From positions 310,001 to 374,000 of the forward strand of contig NZ_QNUX01000002.1 of assembly GCF_003312425.1 (NCBI RefSeq): a stretch of DNA of 64,000 nucleotides, given 5' to 3'. The notes beneath the pieces are model-generated. The model saw only the letters and a program-made list of their open reading frames with translations, was not told the origin of the DNA and did no database searches. A program made the position numbers and the translations under genes. Of the stretch, positions 42,161 through 51,000 are shown piece after piece; the first letter of the stretch is position 1, and each line of letters opens with the position of its first letter. The DNA is from Flavobacterium psychrolimnae. GTDB taxonomy: Bacteria > Bacteroidota > Bacteroidia > Flavobacteriales > Flavobacteriaceae.

Positions 42161-44581
42161 ATGAAAATATCTTACAACTGGTTAAAACAATTCATTAAAA
42201 TAGACTGGAAATCCGAGGAAACTGCAGCATTACTGACTGATTTAGGTCTGGAAGTAGAGATTGTTGACAAATACCAATCGGTAAAAGGCGGATTAGAAGG
42301 CATTGTTGTGGGACATGTACTTACTTGTATTCAACATCCGGATGCTGACCGACTAAAAATAACTACCGTTGATTTAGGAAATGGTGTTCCTGTTCAAATT
42401 GTATGTGGTGCCAGTAATGTTGCTGCAGGACAAAAAGTTCCCGTAGCTACCATTGGAACAACATTATATGACAAAGAAGGAGCCGCTTTTTCAATAAAAA
42501 AAGGAAAAATTCGCGGACAGGAAAGTCACGGAATGATTTGTGCCGAAGACGAATTAGGTCTTGGTGAAAGTCATGACGGAATTATGATATTGGATGATGC
42601 CTTATTACCTGGAACTCCAGCGGCAACGGTTTTCAAAATTGAAAATGACGAGGTTTTCGAAATTGGACTAACACCCAATCGTGCTGATGCAATGAGCCAT
42701 TTAGGAACTGCTCGTGATTTAAGAGCCGGAATGCTGCAAAGTGGTGTCAACGTAGAGTTGATCACGCCATCTGTAAGTAATTTTAGAGTCGACAAAAGAA
42801 CTCTAAAAATTGACATCGATGTAAAAGAATCGAAACTTGCTCCTAGATATTGTGGTGTGACTATTTCTGGAATTGAAGTAAAACCATCTCCAGCTTGGTT
42901 ACAAAATAGATTAAAAGCGATTGGATTAAATCCAAAAAATAATATTGTTGATGTGACTAATTATGTTTTACATGAATTAGGTCAACCACTTCACGCCTTT
43001 GATGCTTCAAAAATTAACGGTAAAATAATAGTTCAAACTCTTCCTGCTGGAACCAAATTTACTACTCTGGATGATGTGGAAAGAACATTACATGAAGAAG
43101 ATTTAATGATTTGTGACGAAAAAGGACCTTTGTGTATTGCAGGAGTTTTTGGCGGGAAAAAATCAGGAGTTTCAGAAAGCACCAATTCTATATTTTTAGA
43201 AAGCGCTTATTTCAATCCGATAAGTATTCGCAAAACAGCCAAAAGACATCAACTAAATACGGATGCTTCTTTCCGTTTTGAAAGAGGAATTGACCCAACT
43301 ATTACAGAATATGCATTGAAACGTGCTGCTTTATTAATTCAAGAAGTTGCTGGAGGCGAAATAACATCTGATGTTATGAATATGTATCCTAAGAAAATTG
43401 AAGATTTTTCTGTTTTTTTAAACTTTAGTAAAGTCGCAAAAATTATTGGTCAGGAAATTCCAAAAGATACGATTAAGAAAATATTAGTTTCATTAGATAT
43501 TAAAGTGAATAGTGTTTCAGATGCAGGATTAGGATTAACTATTCCTTCTTATCGTGTGGATGTACAAAGAGAAATTGATGTAATTGAGGAAATATTGAGA
43601 GTATACGGATACAACAACATTAATTTTTCAAAAAAATTAAATGCTACGGTTTCGAATTCACCTAGAAACGAAGATTATAAAATTCAAAATACGATTGCTA
43701 CACAATTGAATTCTCAAGGTTTTCATGAAATGATGGCAAATTCATTGACTACTGCTGCTTATGCTGCGCTTTCAGATGAATTGAATGTTGCACACAATGT
43801 GACGATGCTTAATCCTTTGAGTGCTGATTTATCCACAATGCGTCAATCTTTATTATTTTCAGGACTGGAAGCTGTATCGTATAACATCAATCGTAAGAAT
43901 GCAGATTTAAAATTATTTGAATTTGGCAAAACCTATCATAATTACCTTGCCGGTTACGAAGAGAAAAAACATTTGAGTTTATTCCTTACCGGTAATAGAA
44001 ATCAAGAAAACTGGACCGCTACGCATAAGCCATCTGATTTCTTTCTGTTCAAAGGATATATTTTAGGAATACTTTCAAGATTAGGTTTAGAAAAAACACA
44101 AAACACTCCGGTAACTTCAGATGTTTTTTCTGAAGGAATAGCTATTTCGATTGGAAATGAAACTATTTTAGAATTTGGAGTTGTAAAAAAATCTATTCTA
44201 AAACATTTTGGAATCAAACAAGAAGTTTTTTATGCTGATTTTGATTGGGATACGATTCTAAAGAAAATCTCCACAAAAATCAAATATATTGAAATTCCTA
44301 AATATCCTGAAGTTCGCAGGGATTTAGCGTTGTTAATTGATAAAAGTATAACGTATGACAGTATTTACAACATTGCTCGTCAAACTGAGAAAGCACTTTT
44401 GAAAGATATTAATTTATTCGATGTTTATGAAGGAGAAAATCTTCCTGAAGGTAAAAAATCGTACGCTTTAAGTTTTACAATTCAAGACAGTTCTAAAACA
44501 CTGACGGATGCACAAATTGATAAAATTATGGGCAAACTGCAAAATAATTTTGTAACTGAACTCGGAGCTACTTTGAGATAA
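42161..44581 (+). CDS. pheT: Phenylalanine--tRNA ligase beta subunit
   Basis: An 806-residue protein with the full bacterial PheT domain order. The N-terminal region is MKISYNWLKQFIKIDW, then an EMAP-type tRNA-binding domain (IVVGHVLTCIQHPDADRLKITTVDLG). The B3/4 editing domain has MICAEDELGLGESHDGIM and LTPNRADAMSHLGTARDL. B5 and the catalytic-like core follow, with KRHQLNTDASFRFERGID. The C-terminal FDX-ACB anticodon-binding domain ends KTLTDAQIDKIMGKLQNNFVTELGATLR. It charges tRNA-Phe together with the alpha subunit, whose gene pheS is not in the window. It is monocistronic, with its own promoter and a strong terminator. Confidence 0.97.
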   Translation: MKISYNWLKQFIKIDWKSEETAALLTDLGLEVEIVDKYQSVKGGLEGIVVGHVLTCIQHPDADRLKITTVDLGNGVPVQIVCGASNVAAGQKVPVATIGTTLYDKEGAAFSIKKGKIRGQESHGMICAEDELGLGESHDGIMILDDALLPGTPAATVFKIENDEVFEIGLTPNRADAMSHLGTARDLRAGMLQSGVNVELITPSVSNFRVDKRTLKIDIDVKESKLAPRYCGVTISGIEVKPSPAWLQNRLKAIGLNPKNNIVDVTNYVLHELGQPLHAFDASKINGKIIVQTLPAGTKFTTLDDVERTLHEEDLMICDEKGPLCIAGVFGGKKSGVSESTNSIFLESAYFNPISIRKTAKRHQLNTDASFRFERGIDPTITEYALKRAALLIQEVAGGEITSDVMNMYPKKIEDFSVFLNFSKVAKIIGQEIPKDTIKKILVSLDIKVNSVSDAGLGLTIPSYRVDVQREIDVIEEILRVYGYNNINFSKKLNATVSNSPRNEDYKIQNTIATQLNSQGFHEMMANSLTTAAYAALSDELNVAHNVTMLNPLSADLSTMRQSLLFSGLEAVSYNINRKNADLKLFEFGKTYHNYLAGYEEKKHLSLFLTGNRNQENWTATHKPSDFFLFKGYILGILSRLGLEKTQNTPVTSDVFSEGIAISIGNETILEFGVVKKSILKHFGIKQEVFYADFDWDTILKKISTKIKYIEIPKYPEVRRDLALLIDKSITYDSIYNIARQTEKALLKDINLFDVYEGENLPEGKKSYALSFTIQDSSKTLTDAQIDKIMGKLQNNFVTELGATLR

Positions 44582-44602
44582 GTGCAATTTTATCTAAAAT
44601 AT

Positions 44603-44642
44603 AATCCCGATACTAAAAAAATTTAGTATCGGGATTTTTTTA
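44603..44642 (+). terminator. Terminator after pheT
   Basis: Perfect 15-bp stem AATCCCGATACTAAA / complement (44603-44617 with 44622-44636) around a four-base loop, followed by a T run. Confidence 0.92.
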
Positions 44643-44644
44643 TA

Positions 44645-44674
44645 ACAAAAGAACCCTGCAAATAGCAGGGCTCT
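44645..44674 (-). terminator. Terminator for the fasciclin gene
   Basis: CCCTGC / GCAGGG stem (44654-44670) with a T-rich tail when read on the minus strand, about 35 bases after the fasciclin stop. Confidence 0.7.
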
Positions 44675-44708
44675 TAAGACTAACAAAATATCAACCTCTT
44701 ATCAAAAA

Positions 44709-45263
44709 TTATTGTTTAGGTAAAACAACTGTATCAACAACATGAATCACACCATTCGATTGGTTCACATCAGCAATTGTTACTTTAGATTTCCCACCAT
44801 TTTCATCAGTAATATATAAATCTTTACCTTTCATCCAAGCTGTCAAAGTTCCACCGCTAACTGTTTTCATTGTAGCTTTTCCGTTGCCCATTTTAATTGC
44901 TTTTGCAATATCCGAAGCATTCATTTTTCCTGCAACAACATGATACGTAAGTATAGTTTGTAACATTTTTAAGTTTTCTGGTTTTAGCAATGTAGTTACA
45001 GTTCCTGCAGGTAATTTATCGAACGCGGCATTTGTTGGGGCAAAAACGGTGAATGGTCCTTTACTTTGTAATGTTTCAACTAATCCAGCTGCTTTTACTG
45101 CTGCAACTAAAGTAGTATGATCTTTAGAATTTACTGCGTTCTCAACAATGTTTTTAGACGGATACATAGCAGCTCCTCCAACCATTACTGTTTTTTGAGC
45201 GAAAGAAGTTGCTCCGAATACTAATGCCATAAATGCAATTGATAAAAATTTTCTAGTTTTCAT
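44709..45263 (-). CDS. Fasciclin (FAS1) domain surface protein
   Basis: A 184-residue exported protein. A signal peptide (MKTRKFLSIAFMALVFGATSFAQ) precedes one FAS1 domain, with the H1 motif GPFTVFAPTNAAFDKLPAGTVT at about residues 78-99 and the H2 motif SNGVIHVVDTVVLPKQ at the C-terminus. A TYHVVAGKMNASDI segment lies in between. FAS1 domains mediate adhesion or protein contacts at cell surfaces. There is no sorting signal or lipobox, so it is probably periplasmic or loosely attached outside. It stands alone between terminators, with a 225-base upstream spacer that holds no other gene. Confidence 0.92.
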   Translation of the reverse strand: MKTRKFLSIAFMALVFGATSFAQKTVMVGGAAMYPSKNIVENAVNSKDHTTLVAAVKAAGLVETLQSKGPFTVFAPTNAAFDKLPAGTVTTLLKPENLKMLQTILTYHVVAGKMNASDIAKAIKMGNGKATMKTVSGGTLTAWMKGKDLYITDENGGKSKVTIADVNQSNGVIHVVDTVVLPKQ

Positions 45264-45435
45264 AAAATCTGTTTTTTTAAGTTATATAAAAGCATTTACG
45301 CACAATAAGAACTTTTGGTTTTAAAAAAATTAAAATATTTTTTAAAATACTGATTTTAAACTATTTGAAAGCTATTTTTTTTACTATTGTGAAAATGAGA
45401 TGAAGTAAAAATGTTCTGCTGCTAAAACTTTTAAA

Positions 45436-45466
45436 CAAAAAAAGCCTCGCAAATTGCGAGGCTTTC
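45436..45466 (-). terminator. Terminator after rpsA
   Basis: AAAGCCTCGC / GCGAGGCTTT stem with a five-base loop and T-run on the minus strand. It lies about 25 bases past the rpsA stop. Confidence 0.9.
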
Positions 45467-45489
45467 TATATTCAAAAAATTTCAAGAAA

Positions 45490-47268
45490 TTATTTTTTCT
45501 CTGATTTTTCCATTTTAGCTTTCAATGCAGCTAACATATCATTGTTGTCACCTAAAGTTGCAGCTGGTGCATTTGTAGATGAGTTAGATGAAGTATTTTC
45601 AGTAGCTGTTTTCACATTTTTCTCTTCTTCTTCACGGAAGATAGCAGTGTGAGATGCAACTACTCTTTTGAATTCTTTGTTGAATTCGATTACTTTGAAA
45701 TCAGCTGAATCACCTTTTTTCAATTTCTTTCCGTCTTCTTTTTCAAGGTGACGAGTAGGAATGAAAGCAACGATATCATCTCCAAATTCTACAGTAGCTC
45801 CTTTGTCAACGATTTCAGAAATTTCACCTGTGTGGATAGTTCCAACTGCGAAAGAATCTTCATATTGATCCCAAGGATTAGCAGTAGTTTGTTTGTGACC
45901 TAAAGATAATTTACGTCCATCAACATCTAATTCTAATACTACTACGTCTAATTTTTCACCAACATTTACAAATTCAGATGGGTGTTTGATTTTCTTAGTC
46001 CAAGATAAGTCAGAGATGTAAATTAATCCATCAATTCCTTCTTCTAATTCTACGAAAATACCAAAGTTTGTAAAGTTTCTAACGATACCTGAATGTTTAG
46101 AACCTACAGGATATTTAGAAGTGATATCAGTCCAAGGATCTTGAGACAATTGTTTGATACCTAATGACATTTTACGGTCATCTCTGTCTAAAGTTAAGAT
46201 AACTGCTTCAACAACATCACCTACTTTTACGAAATCTTGAGCAGAACGTAAATGAGTAGACCAAGACATTTCAGAAACGTGGATCAAACCTTCAACACCT
46301 TCAGCAACTTCGATGAAAGCACCGTAGTCAGCGATTACAACTACTTTGCCTTTTACTTTGTCTCCAATAGCTAATTTAGCATCTAGAGCATCCCAAGGGT
46401 GAGCGTTTAATTGTTTCAATCCTAATTGTATTCTTGTTTTTTCGTCATCGAAATCAAGGATTACAACATTTAATTTTTGATCTAATTCAAGAACTTCAGA
46501 TGGGTGGTTGATTCTTGACCAAGAAAGGTCAGTAATGTGAATCAATCCATCAACTCCACCTAAGTCAATAAAGACACCATAAGAAGTAATGTTTTTAACA
46601 ACACCTTCTAATACTTGTCCTTTTTGTAATTGACCGATGATTTCTTTTTTCTGGATTTCGATATCCGCTTCAATAAGCGCTTTATGAGAAACAACAACAT
46701 TTTTGAATTCGTGGTTAATTTTTACCACTTTGAATTCCATCATTTTGTTTACATATACATCGTAGTCTCTAATTGGTTTAACATCAATTTGAGATCCTGG
46801 TAAGAAAGCTTCAATTCCGAAAACGTCAACGATCATACCACCTTTAGTTCTGCATTTTACAAAACCATTAACGATTTCTCCTGTTTCGTTAGCCGAAATA
46901 ACTCTATCCCATGATTTGATAGTACGTGCTTTTCTGTGAGATAAAACTAATTGACCAGTTTTGTCCTCACGGATGTCAATTAATACTTCAACAGTATCAC
47001 CTACTTTTAAGTTTGGGTTGTAACGGAATTCGTTCAATGAAATAACACCTTCCGATTTTGCGTTGATATCAACAATAACGTCTCTATCTGTAATTCTAAC
47101 AACTGTACCATCAACCACTTCTTCTTGATCAGTAGCGATAAATGTTTTCGAAACTAGTTCTTCGAATTCTAATAAGTTTTTCTCATCAACAGCATCAATA
47201 CCTTCTTCGAAATTGTGCCAGTTAAAATTTGCTAAAAACTCTTCTTGTGATTTTACTTGTTCAGACAT
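45490..47268 (-). CDS. rpsA: 30S ribosomal protein S1
   Basis: A 592-residue protein made of a run of S1 (OB-fold) RNA-binding domains, visible as repeated (I/V)xxxGxx(V/E)GxVxxIxxYGxFVxL units. Examples are VLEGVVKNITSYGVFIDLGGVDGLIHITDLSW, VKGKVVVIADYGAFIEVAEGVEGLIHVSEMSW and HSGIVRNFTNFGIFVELEEGIDGLIYISDLSW. The two domains near the amino end are more divergent, as in all S1 proteins. It brings structured mRNAs to the ribosome. The C-terminal 35 residues (NTSSNSSTNAPAATLG) are low-complexity. A promoter motif sits about 120 bases upstream, giving an unusually long leader. It is slightly longer than E. coli S1. Confidence 0.95.
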   Translation of the reverse strand: MSEQVKSQEEFLANFNWHNFEEGIDAVDEKNLLEFEELVSKTFIATDQEEVVDGTVVRITDRDVIVDINAKSEGVISLNEFRYNPNLKVGDTVEVLIDIREDKTGQLVLSHRKARTIKSWDRVISANETGEIVNGFVKCRTKGGMIVDVFGIEAFLPGSQIDVKPIRDYDVYVNKMMEFKVVKINHEFKNVVVSHKALIEADIEIQKKEIIGQLQKGQVLEGVVKNITSYGVFIDLGGVDGLIHITDLSWSRINHPSEVLELDQKLNVVILDFDDEKTRIQLGLKQLNAHPWDALDAKLAIGDKVKGKVVVIADYGAFIEVAEGVEGLIHVSEMSWSTHLRSAQDFVKVGDVVEAVILTLDRDDRKMSLGIKQLSQDPWTDITSKYPVGSKHSGIVRNFTNFGIFVELEEGIDGLIYISDLSWTKKIKHPSEFVNVGEKLDVVVLELDVDGRKLSLGHKQTTANPWDQYEDSFAVGTIHTGEISEIVDKGATVEFGDDIVAFIPTRHLEKEDGKKLKKGDSADFKVIEFNKEFKRVVASHTAIFREEEEKNVKTATENTSSNSSTNAPAATLGDNNDMLAALKAKMEKSEKK

Positions 47269-47387
47269 GCTGATTAAAAATTTGTATTCTGTATTCTCTC
47301 GAGTTTCTTAATGTGCCAGAAAACAGCAGAAGTTGTTTGTATAATTAATTGAACCCCAAAGGAAACTCTTATTCACCAAAAGGACTG

Positions 47388-47395
47388 CAAAAGTA
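47388..47395 (-). promoter_or_regulatory. -7 promoter element for rpsA
   Basis: TACTTTTG on the minus strand fits TAnnTTTG. The distance to the rpsA ATG (47268) is about 120 bases, a long leader that could hold an S1-binding site for autoregulation. Confidence 0.5.
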
Positions 47396-47482
47396 ACACT
47401 TTTATATTAAATAACAAAATATTTATGTTGCCATAATCGATTGATTATTAGGAGCAGAACATTTTGGGGTTTTTATAAACTC

Positions 47483-47541
47483 TGCTCCCGCTTTCCGCTG
47501 TATCCACGCCCAAAAGCGTGGGATGCCGCTTCAATCGGGGC
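47483..47541 (-). repeat. Dispersed intergenic hairpin repeat, copy C
   Basis: Read on the minus strand: GAAGCGGCATCC, a hairpin CACGC(tttt)GGGCGTG, then GATACAGCG. Copy A (4032-4133) has the same two flanks (GAAGCGGCATCC and GATACAGCG) around a different hairpin. The long outer arms of copies A and B are replaced here by other sequence (CCCCGATT, AAAGCGGGAGC). Confidence 0.75.
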
Positions 47542-47568
47542 TAATTAACTTCAATTGGTTTTTCAACA

Positions 47569-47607
47569 TAAAAAAACCCGATAGCTATTTTTCAGTTATC
47601 GGGTTCT
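47569..47607 (-). terminator. Terminator for the nucleoside permease gene
   Basis: AACCCGATA / TATCGGGTT stem (47575-47583 with 47597-47605) and a T6 run on the minus strand, about 20 bases after the stop. Confidence 0.88.
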
Positions 47608-47627
47608 ATTTATTTTTCTGTTGCTTT

Positions 47628-49004
47628 TTAATGACTTATATTTTCAACATCCAAAGGGTTGTGTTTGTGTTTGAAAAGTACCGCAAATGCAACCGCAATT
47701 ATCAACGCATATATTGCAAAAGCCAGCCAAATCGTATGCCAGTCTTTCATTAAAACCACTTTGCTGAACAATCCATCAGCTCCTATTGAATTCCCTTGAC
47801 CAGTAACAAATTCTAACATTTTTGAATTTGTCGTTTCTGTTTCCAAAAAACCAGCTAACTCAGTGGTATTGTTAAATGATTTTGTAAAATATTTATCAAT
47901 TGCCCATCCGGAAGTAAAACTTCCCAAAACCGCTCCAAAACCATTGGTCATCATCATAAACAAACCTTGTGCTGAAGAACGATTTTTTGGATCTGTATTC
48001 GTTTCCACAAATAATGATCCTGATATATTAAAGAAATCAAATGCCATTCCGTATACCACGCAAGACATAATAATCATCCATAATCCGCTTGTTGGATTTC
48101 CGTAAGCAAATAATCCAAAACGCAATACCCAAGCCAACATACTAATCAACATAACCTGTTTGATTCCAAAACGTCTTAAAAAGAAAGGAATTGCAAGAAT
48201 AAATAAAGTCTCCGATATTTGAGAAATTGACATGATAATCGTTGAATATTCAACCACGAACGAATCCGCATATTTTGGAAAATGTTTAAATTCATCCAAG
48301 AAAACATCTCCGTAAGCATTTGTCAGTTGTAAAGCGCCTCCCAAAAACATAGAAAAAACAAAAAACAAAGCCATTTTGTAATCGGCAAATAACTTGAAAG
48401 ACTCTAATCCTAACGTTTCCATTACAGATGCATTCTCTTTAGATAAACGTTGCGGTTTACATTTTGGTAAAGTAAAAGAATAAATTCCCAGAACAATTGC
48501 CGCTAAACCGGCAATATAAAACTGATATTCAGTTGCTTTATTTCCAGTTAAATTGGTAATCCACATTGCAACAATAAAACCGATTGTTCCCCAAACCCTA
48601 ATAGGCGGGAAATTCTTGATCACATCTTTATTGTTTAATTTTAAAGCTGTATAGGATATTGAATTACTCAAGGCAATCGTTGGCATGTAAAAACACATTG
48701 CCAAAAGCATAATGTAAATAAAGGTTTCCGGCGTGGAAACTTGTGGAATATAGAATAGAACCCCAGCATATAAAATATGAAGAATTCCGTATAGTTTTTC
48801 AGCATTTACCCATCTGTCAGCGATAATTCCGGTCAGTGTTGGCATAAATAAAGAAGCAATTCCCATTGTTCCAAAAACCAACCCAAACTGAGTTCCCTCC
48901 CAATTCTTGGTGCCAAACCAGTAATTCGCAATGGTAATCAACCAAGCTCCCCAAACAAAAAACTGAAGAAAGCTCATTATTACCAATCTATTTTTAATTC
49001 CCAT
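47628..49004 (-). CDS. Nucleoside permease, NHS (NupG-like) MFS transporter
   Basis: A 458-residue membrane protein with twelve hydrophobic segments. It opens with IKNRLVIMSFLQFFVWGAWLITIANYWF, the signature start of the nucleoside:H+ symporter family (E. coli NupG, XapB). GTMGIASLFMPTLTGIIADRWVNAEKLYGILHILYAG, with the RxxAxR-like cytoplasmic loop, follows. It imports purine or pyrimidine nucleosides with protons. An insertion of about 40 residues near the C-terminus (NTTELAGFLETETTNSKMLEF) lies between two helices and is characteristic of the Bacteroidota version. It lies 75 bases downstream of cmk on the minus strand, so it may share its transcript. Confidence 0.9.
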   Translation of the reverse strand: MGIKNRLVIMSFLQFFVWGAWLITIANYWFGTKNWEGTQFGLVFGTMGIASLFMPTLTGIIADRWVNAEKLYGILHILYAGVLFYIPQVSTPETFIYIMLLAMCFYMPTIALSNSISYTALKLNNKDVIKNFPPIRVWGTIGFIVAMWITNLTGNKATEYQFYIAGLAAIVLGIYSFTLPKCKPQRLSKENASVMETLGLESFKLFADYKMALFFVFSMFLGGALQLTNAYGDVFLDEFKHFPKYADSFVVEYSTIIMSISQISETLFILAIPFFLRRFGIKQVMLISMLAWVLRFGLFAYGNPTSGLWMIIMSCVVYGMAFDFFNISGSLFVETNTDPKNRSSAQGLFMMMTNGFGAVLGSFTSGWAIDKYFTKSFNNTTELAGFLETETTNSKMLEFVTGQGNSIGADGLFSKVVLMKDWHTIWLAFAIYALIIAVAFAVLFKHKHNPLDVENISH

Positions 49005-49078
49005 GAGATGAATTGTTATTTATTTTTTAAAAATTAACAGGGCGTAAATCTACTATTAAAAATGAGATCTGCAAATAA

Positions 49079-49774
49079 TTATATCGTTTTAGTAATTTCA
49101 TTTACCAATTCTAAAACAAGCTTGAATTGTTCCTCACGATTCAAATGTGAATTATCTATTTCTATAGCATCTTCAGCCATGACTAAAGGAGAATCTTCAC
49201 GGTGCGTATCAATGTAATCGCGCTCTTCTACATTTGCCAAAACTTCTTCAAATGTTACAGTGTTACCTTTTGCGACCAATTCGTCATAACGTCTTTGTGC
49301 TCTAGTGGTTGCACTTGCAGTCATAAATATTTTAAGTTCCGCATTCGGAAAAACAACAGTACCAATATCTCTGCCATCCATTACAATTCCTTTGTCTTTT
49401 CCCATTTCTTTTTGCTGTTCAACTAATTTGGCACGAACCTCAGAAACTTCGGCAACTTTACTCACAAAACTGGAAACTTCAATCGTTCTGATTTCGGTTT
49501 CAACATTCACATCATTTAAATACATTTCGCCAAAGCCCAAATCCGCGTTGAATTTGAATTGCAATTTTATATTTGGCAAACTATTAATCAAGGTTTGTTT
49601 ATCAAAAGATTCCGCATTTATGTAACCGTTTTGCATGGCAAAAAACGTCACGGCACGATACATCGCTCCCGTATCTACATAAACATATCCCAAATGATTG
49701 GCGAGTTGTTTTGCTAAAGTACTTTTTCCTGTAGAAGAGAAACCGTCAATGGCGATAGTAATTTTTTTATTCAA
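49079..49774 (-). CDS. cmk: (d)CMP kinase
   Basis: A 231-residue cytidylate kinase that phosphorylates CMP and dCMP to diphosphates. It has P-loop AIDGFSSTGKSTLAKQLANHLG at residues 7-27, TGAMYRAVT, the CMP-binding RDIGTVVFPNAELKIFMTAS, and RAQRRYDEL in the lid, then REDSPLVMAEDAIEIDNS. The loop reads FSSTGKST instead of the usual GPAGSGKST, the form common in Bacteroidota. The order lon, porQ, cmk, permease, rpsA keeps cmk close to rpsA as in many bacteria. porQ is 37 bases upstream, so porQ and cmk are probably co-transcribed. Confidence 0.95.
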   Translation of the reverse strand: MNKKITIAIDGFSSTGKSTLAKQLANHLGYVYVDTGAMYRAVTFFAMQNGYINAESFDKQTLINSLPNIKLQFKFNADLGFGEMYLNDVNVETEIRTIEVSSFVSKVAEVSEVRAKLVEQQKEMGKDKGIVMDGRDIGTVVFPNAELKIFMTASATTRAQRRYDELVAKGNTVTFEEVLANVEERDYIDTHREDSPLVMAEDAIEIDNSHLNREEQFKLVLELVNEITKTI

Positions 49775-49811
49775 AATGTAAAATTTAAAGTTCTATGTTA
49801 TATCAAAATTA

Positions 49812-50831
49812 TTACTGGAAATTAACTGTCAGTCCAAATAGACTGGTATTTCCGGCTAATGTGTATCTGGAATACGAATAATTGAATTTCAGTTTATTTA
49901 ATTTGAGTCCGAAACCTAATGAAACTCCGGAAAAATTCCTTTGTTCTTCAAGGCGTAATTCCTCTGCTCTTCTAAAGTTATATCCTACTCGCAGATTAAA
50001 TGCTTTTTTCGGAAAAAGTTCTACACCCACAATTACGTGCCGCAAAGCATTATTCACAAAGGACACTTTTTCTTCGGTGGATTCACCATCAAAAGAAGAT
50101 TCTGCTCTGGCTGGATTTGAAAAGGCAATATTCCATTGTTGTAAATTTTCTAATGTAAGATGCCACCGAATAGGAACGTTTTCCAATTCCTGTGAAACTC
50201 CCGCAATGATTTCAAGCGGCAGTTTCTCATTTGTACCATTATAAGTTGAAAACTGAGTTCCAATATTTCGAATAGCCAACGCCCAATTTACATCGTTTCT
50301 TTCATCAATAAATAAAGCCCCAATATCAAGCGCTCCGCCAAAAGAATGATAGGTTTCCAAAGTGGAAGAAATCAGTTTTGCACTCGCTCCTATATGAATA
50401 TCAGTGTAGGGAATATTATAAGCATACCCAAAAGAAAGGGCTATTTCGCTTCCTGTAAATTCAGATGTAGGTTGGCCGTTTTCGTCAAAACCTTCAAAAT
50501 TACCATAGTTAACATAATTTACTCCGGCCTGAAAAGTTTGCAAATGCCGGTCGTAAGTATAGGCGTAGGAAGCCGTTCCATAAGTTACTTCTTTATAATA
50601 ACTGCCATAATTTAAAGCCAAATGGTTGTCCATTTCAGCATTTATTGTTGCCGGATTAAAATGAACCTGATTGACGTCATCATCATAAATCGTGATTACT
50701 TTTCCTCCCAAAGCTGCCTGTCTTGGCGAAGTCACCAAATTCAAAAACTGATAGGTATACTTCCCTCCTATTTGACTGTAAGAAACAGCACAAATAATAA
50801 GGAAACAGTATAGTAGAAGTTTTTTTAACAT
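49812..50831 (-). CDS. porQ: Type IX secretion system protein PorQ
   Basis: A 339-residue outer-membrane barrel protein of the PorV/PorQ family. A signal peptide (MLKKLLLYCFLIICAVSYSQ) is followed by the hallmark entry YQFLNLVTSPRQAALGGKVITIYDDDVNQVHFNPATIN. A series of alternating beta strands with GYAYNIPYTDIHIGASAKLI and GVELFPKKAFNLRVGYNFRR follows, ending FGLTVNF with the aromatic barrel terminus. PorQ is associated with PorU and the PorZ attachment complex of T9SS in Porphyromonas. Here it sits between lon and cmk, a conserved flavobacterial arrangement. The other T9SS gene in the window is porX at 4290. Confidence 0.93.
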   Translation of the reverse strand: MLKKLLLYCFLIICAVSYSQIGGKYTYQFLNLVTSPRQAALGGKVITIYDDDVNQVHFNPATINAEMDNHLALNYGSYYKEVTYGTASYAYTYDRHLQTFQAGVNYVNYGNFEGFDENGQPTSEFTGSEIALSFGYAYNIPYTDIHIGASAKLISSTLETYHSFGGALDIGALFIDERNDVNWALAIRNIGTQFSTYNGTNEKLPLEIIAGVSQELENVPIRWHLTLENLQQWNIAFSNPARAESSFDGESTEEKVSFVNNALRHVIVGVELFPKKAFNLRVGYNFRRAEELRLEEQRNFSGVSLGFGLKLNKLKFNYSYSRYTLAGNTSLFGLTVNFQ

Positions 50832-50926
50832 GCTTTAAATTGCAGTTGGTGTAAAATAAAAACGCAACTGCGAAGATAAAATTATAAATACAATAAATTG
50901 CAACTTTAAAACTCGTAATTGCAAAT

Positions 50927-50978
50927 AAAAAATCCAAATTTCATCTCTTGAAAATCAAGTTTTGAAATTTGGATTTTT
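50927..50978 (-). terminator. Terminator after lon
   Basis: AAAATCCAAATTTCA (from about 50929) pairs with TGAAATTTGGATTTT (50963-50977) around a 19-base loop. On the minus strand it ends in a T-rich tail. It lies 23 bases past the lon stop and before porQ, so lon is probably not read through into porQ. Confidence 0.82.
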
Positions 50979-51000
50979 GATATTTATAATTTGTTATTTA

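Larger units (their letters stand above)
47269..47627. other. Gene-free stretch between rpsA and the nucleoside permease gene
   Basis: About 360 bases. It contains the rpsA leader and its TAnnTTTG motif (47388-47395), a copy of the dispersed hairpin repeat (47483-47541), and the terminator of the incoming permease gene (47569-47607). No reading frame here looks real. Confidence 0.7.
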
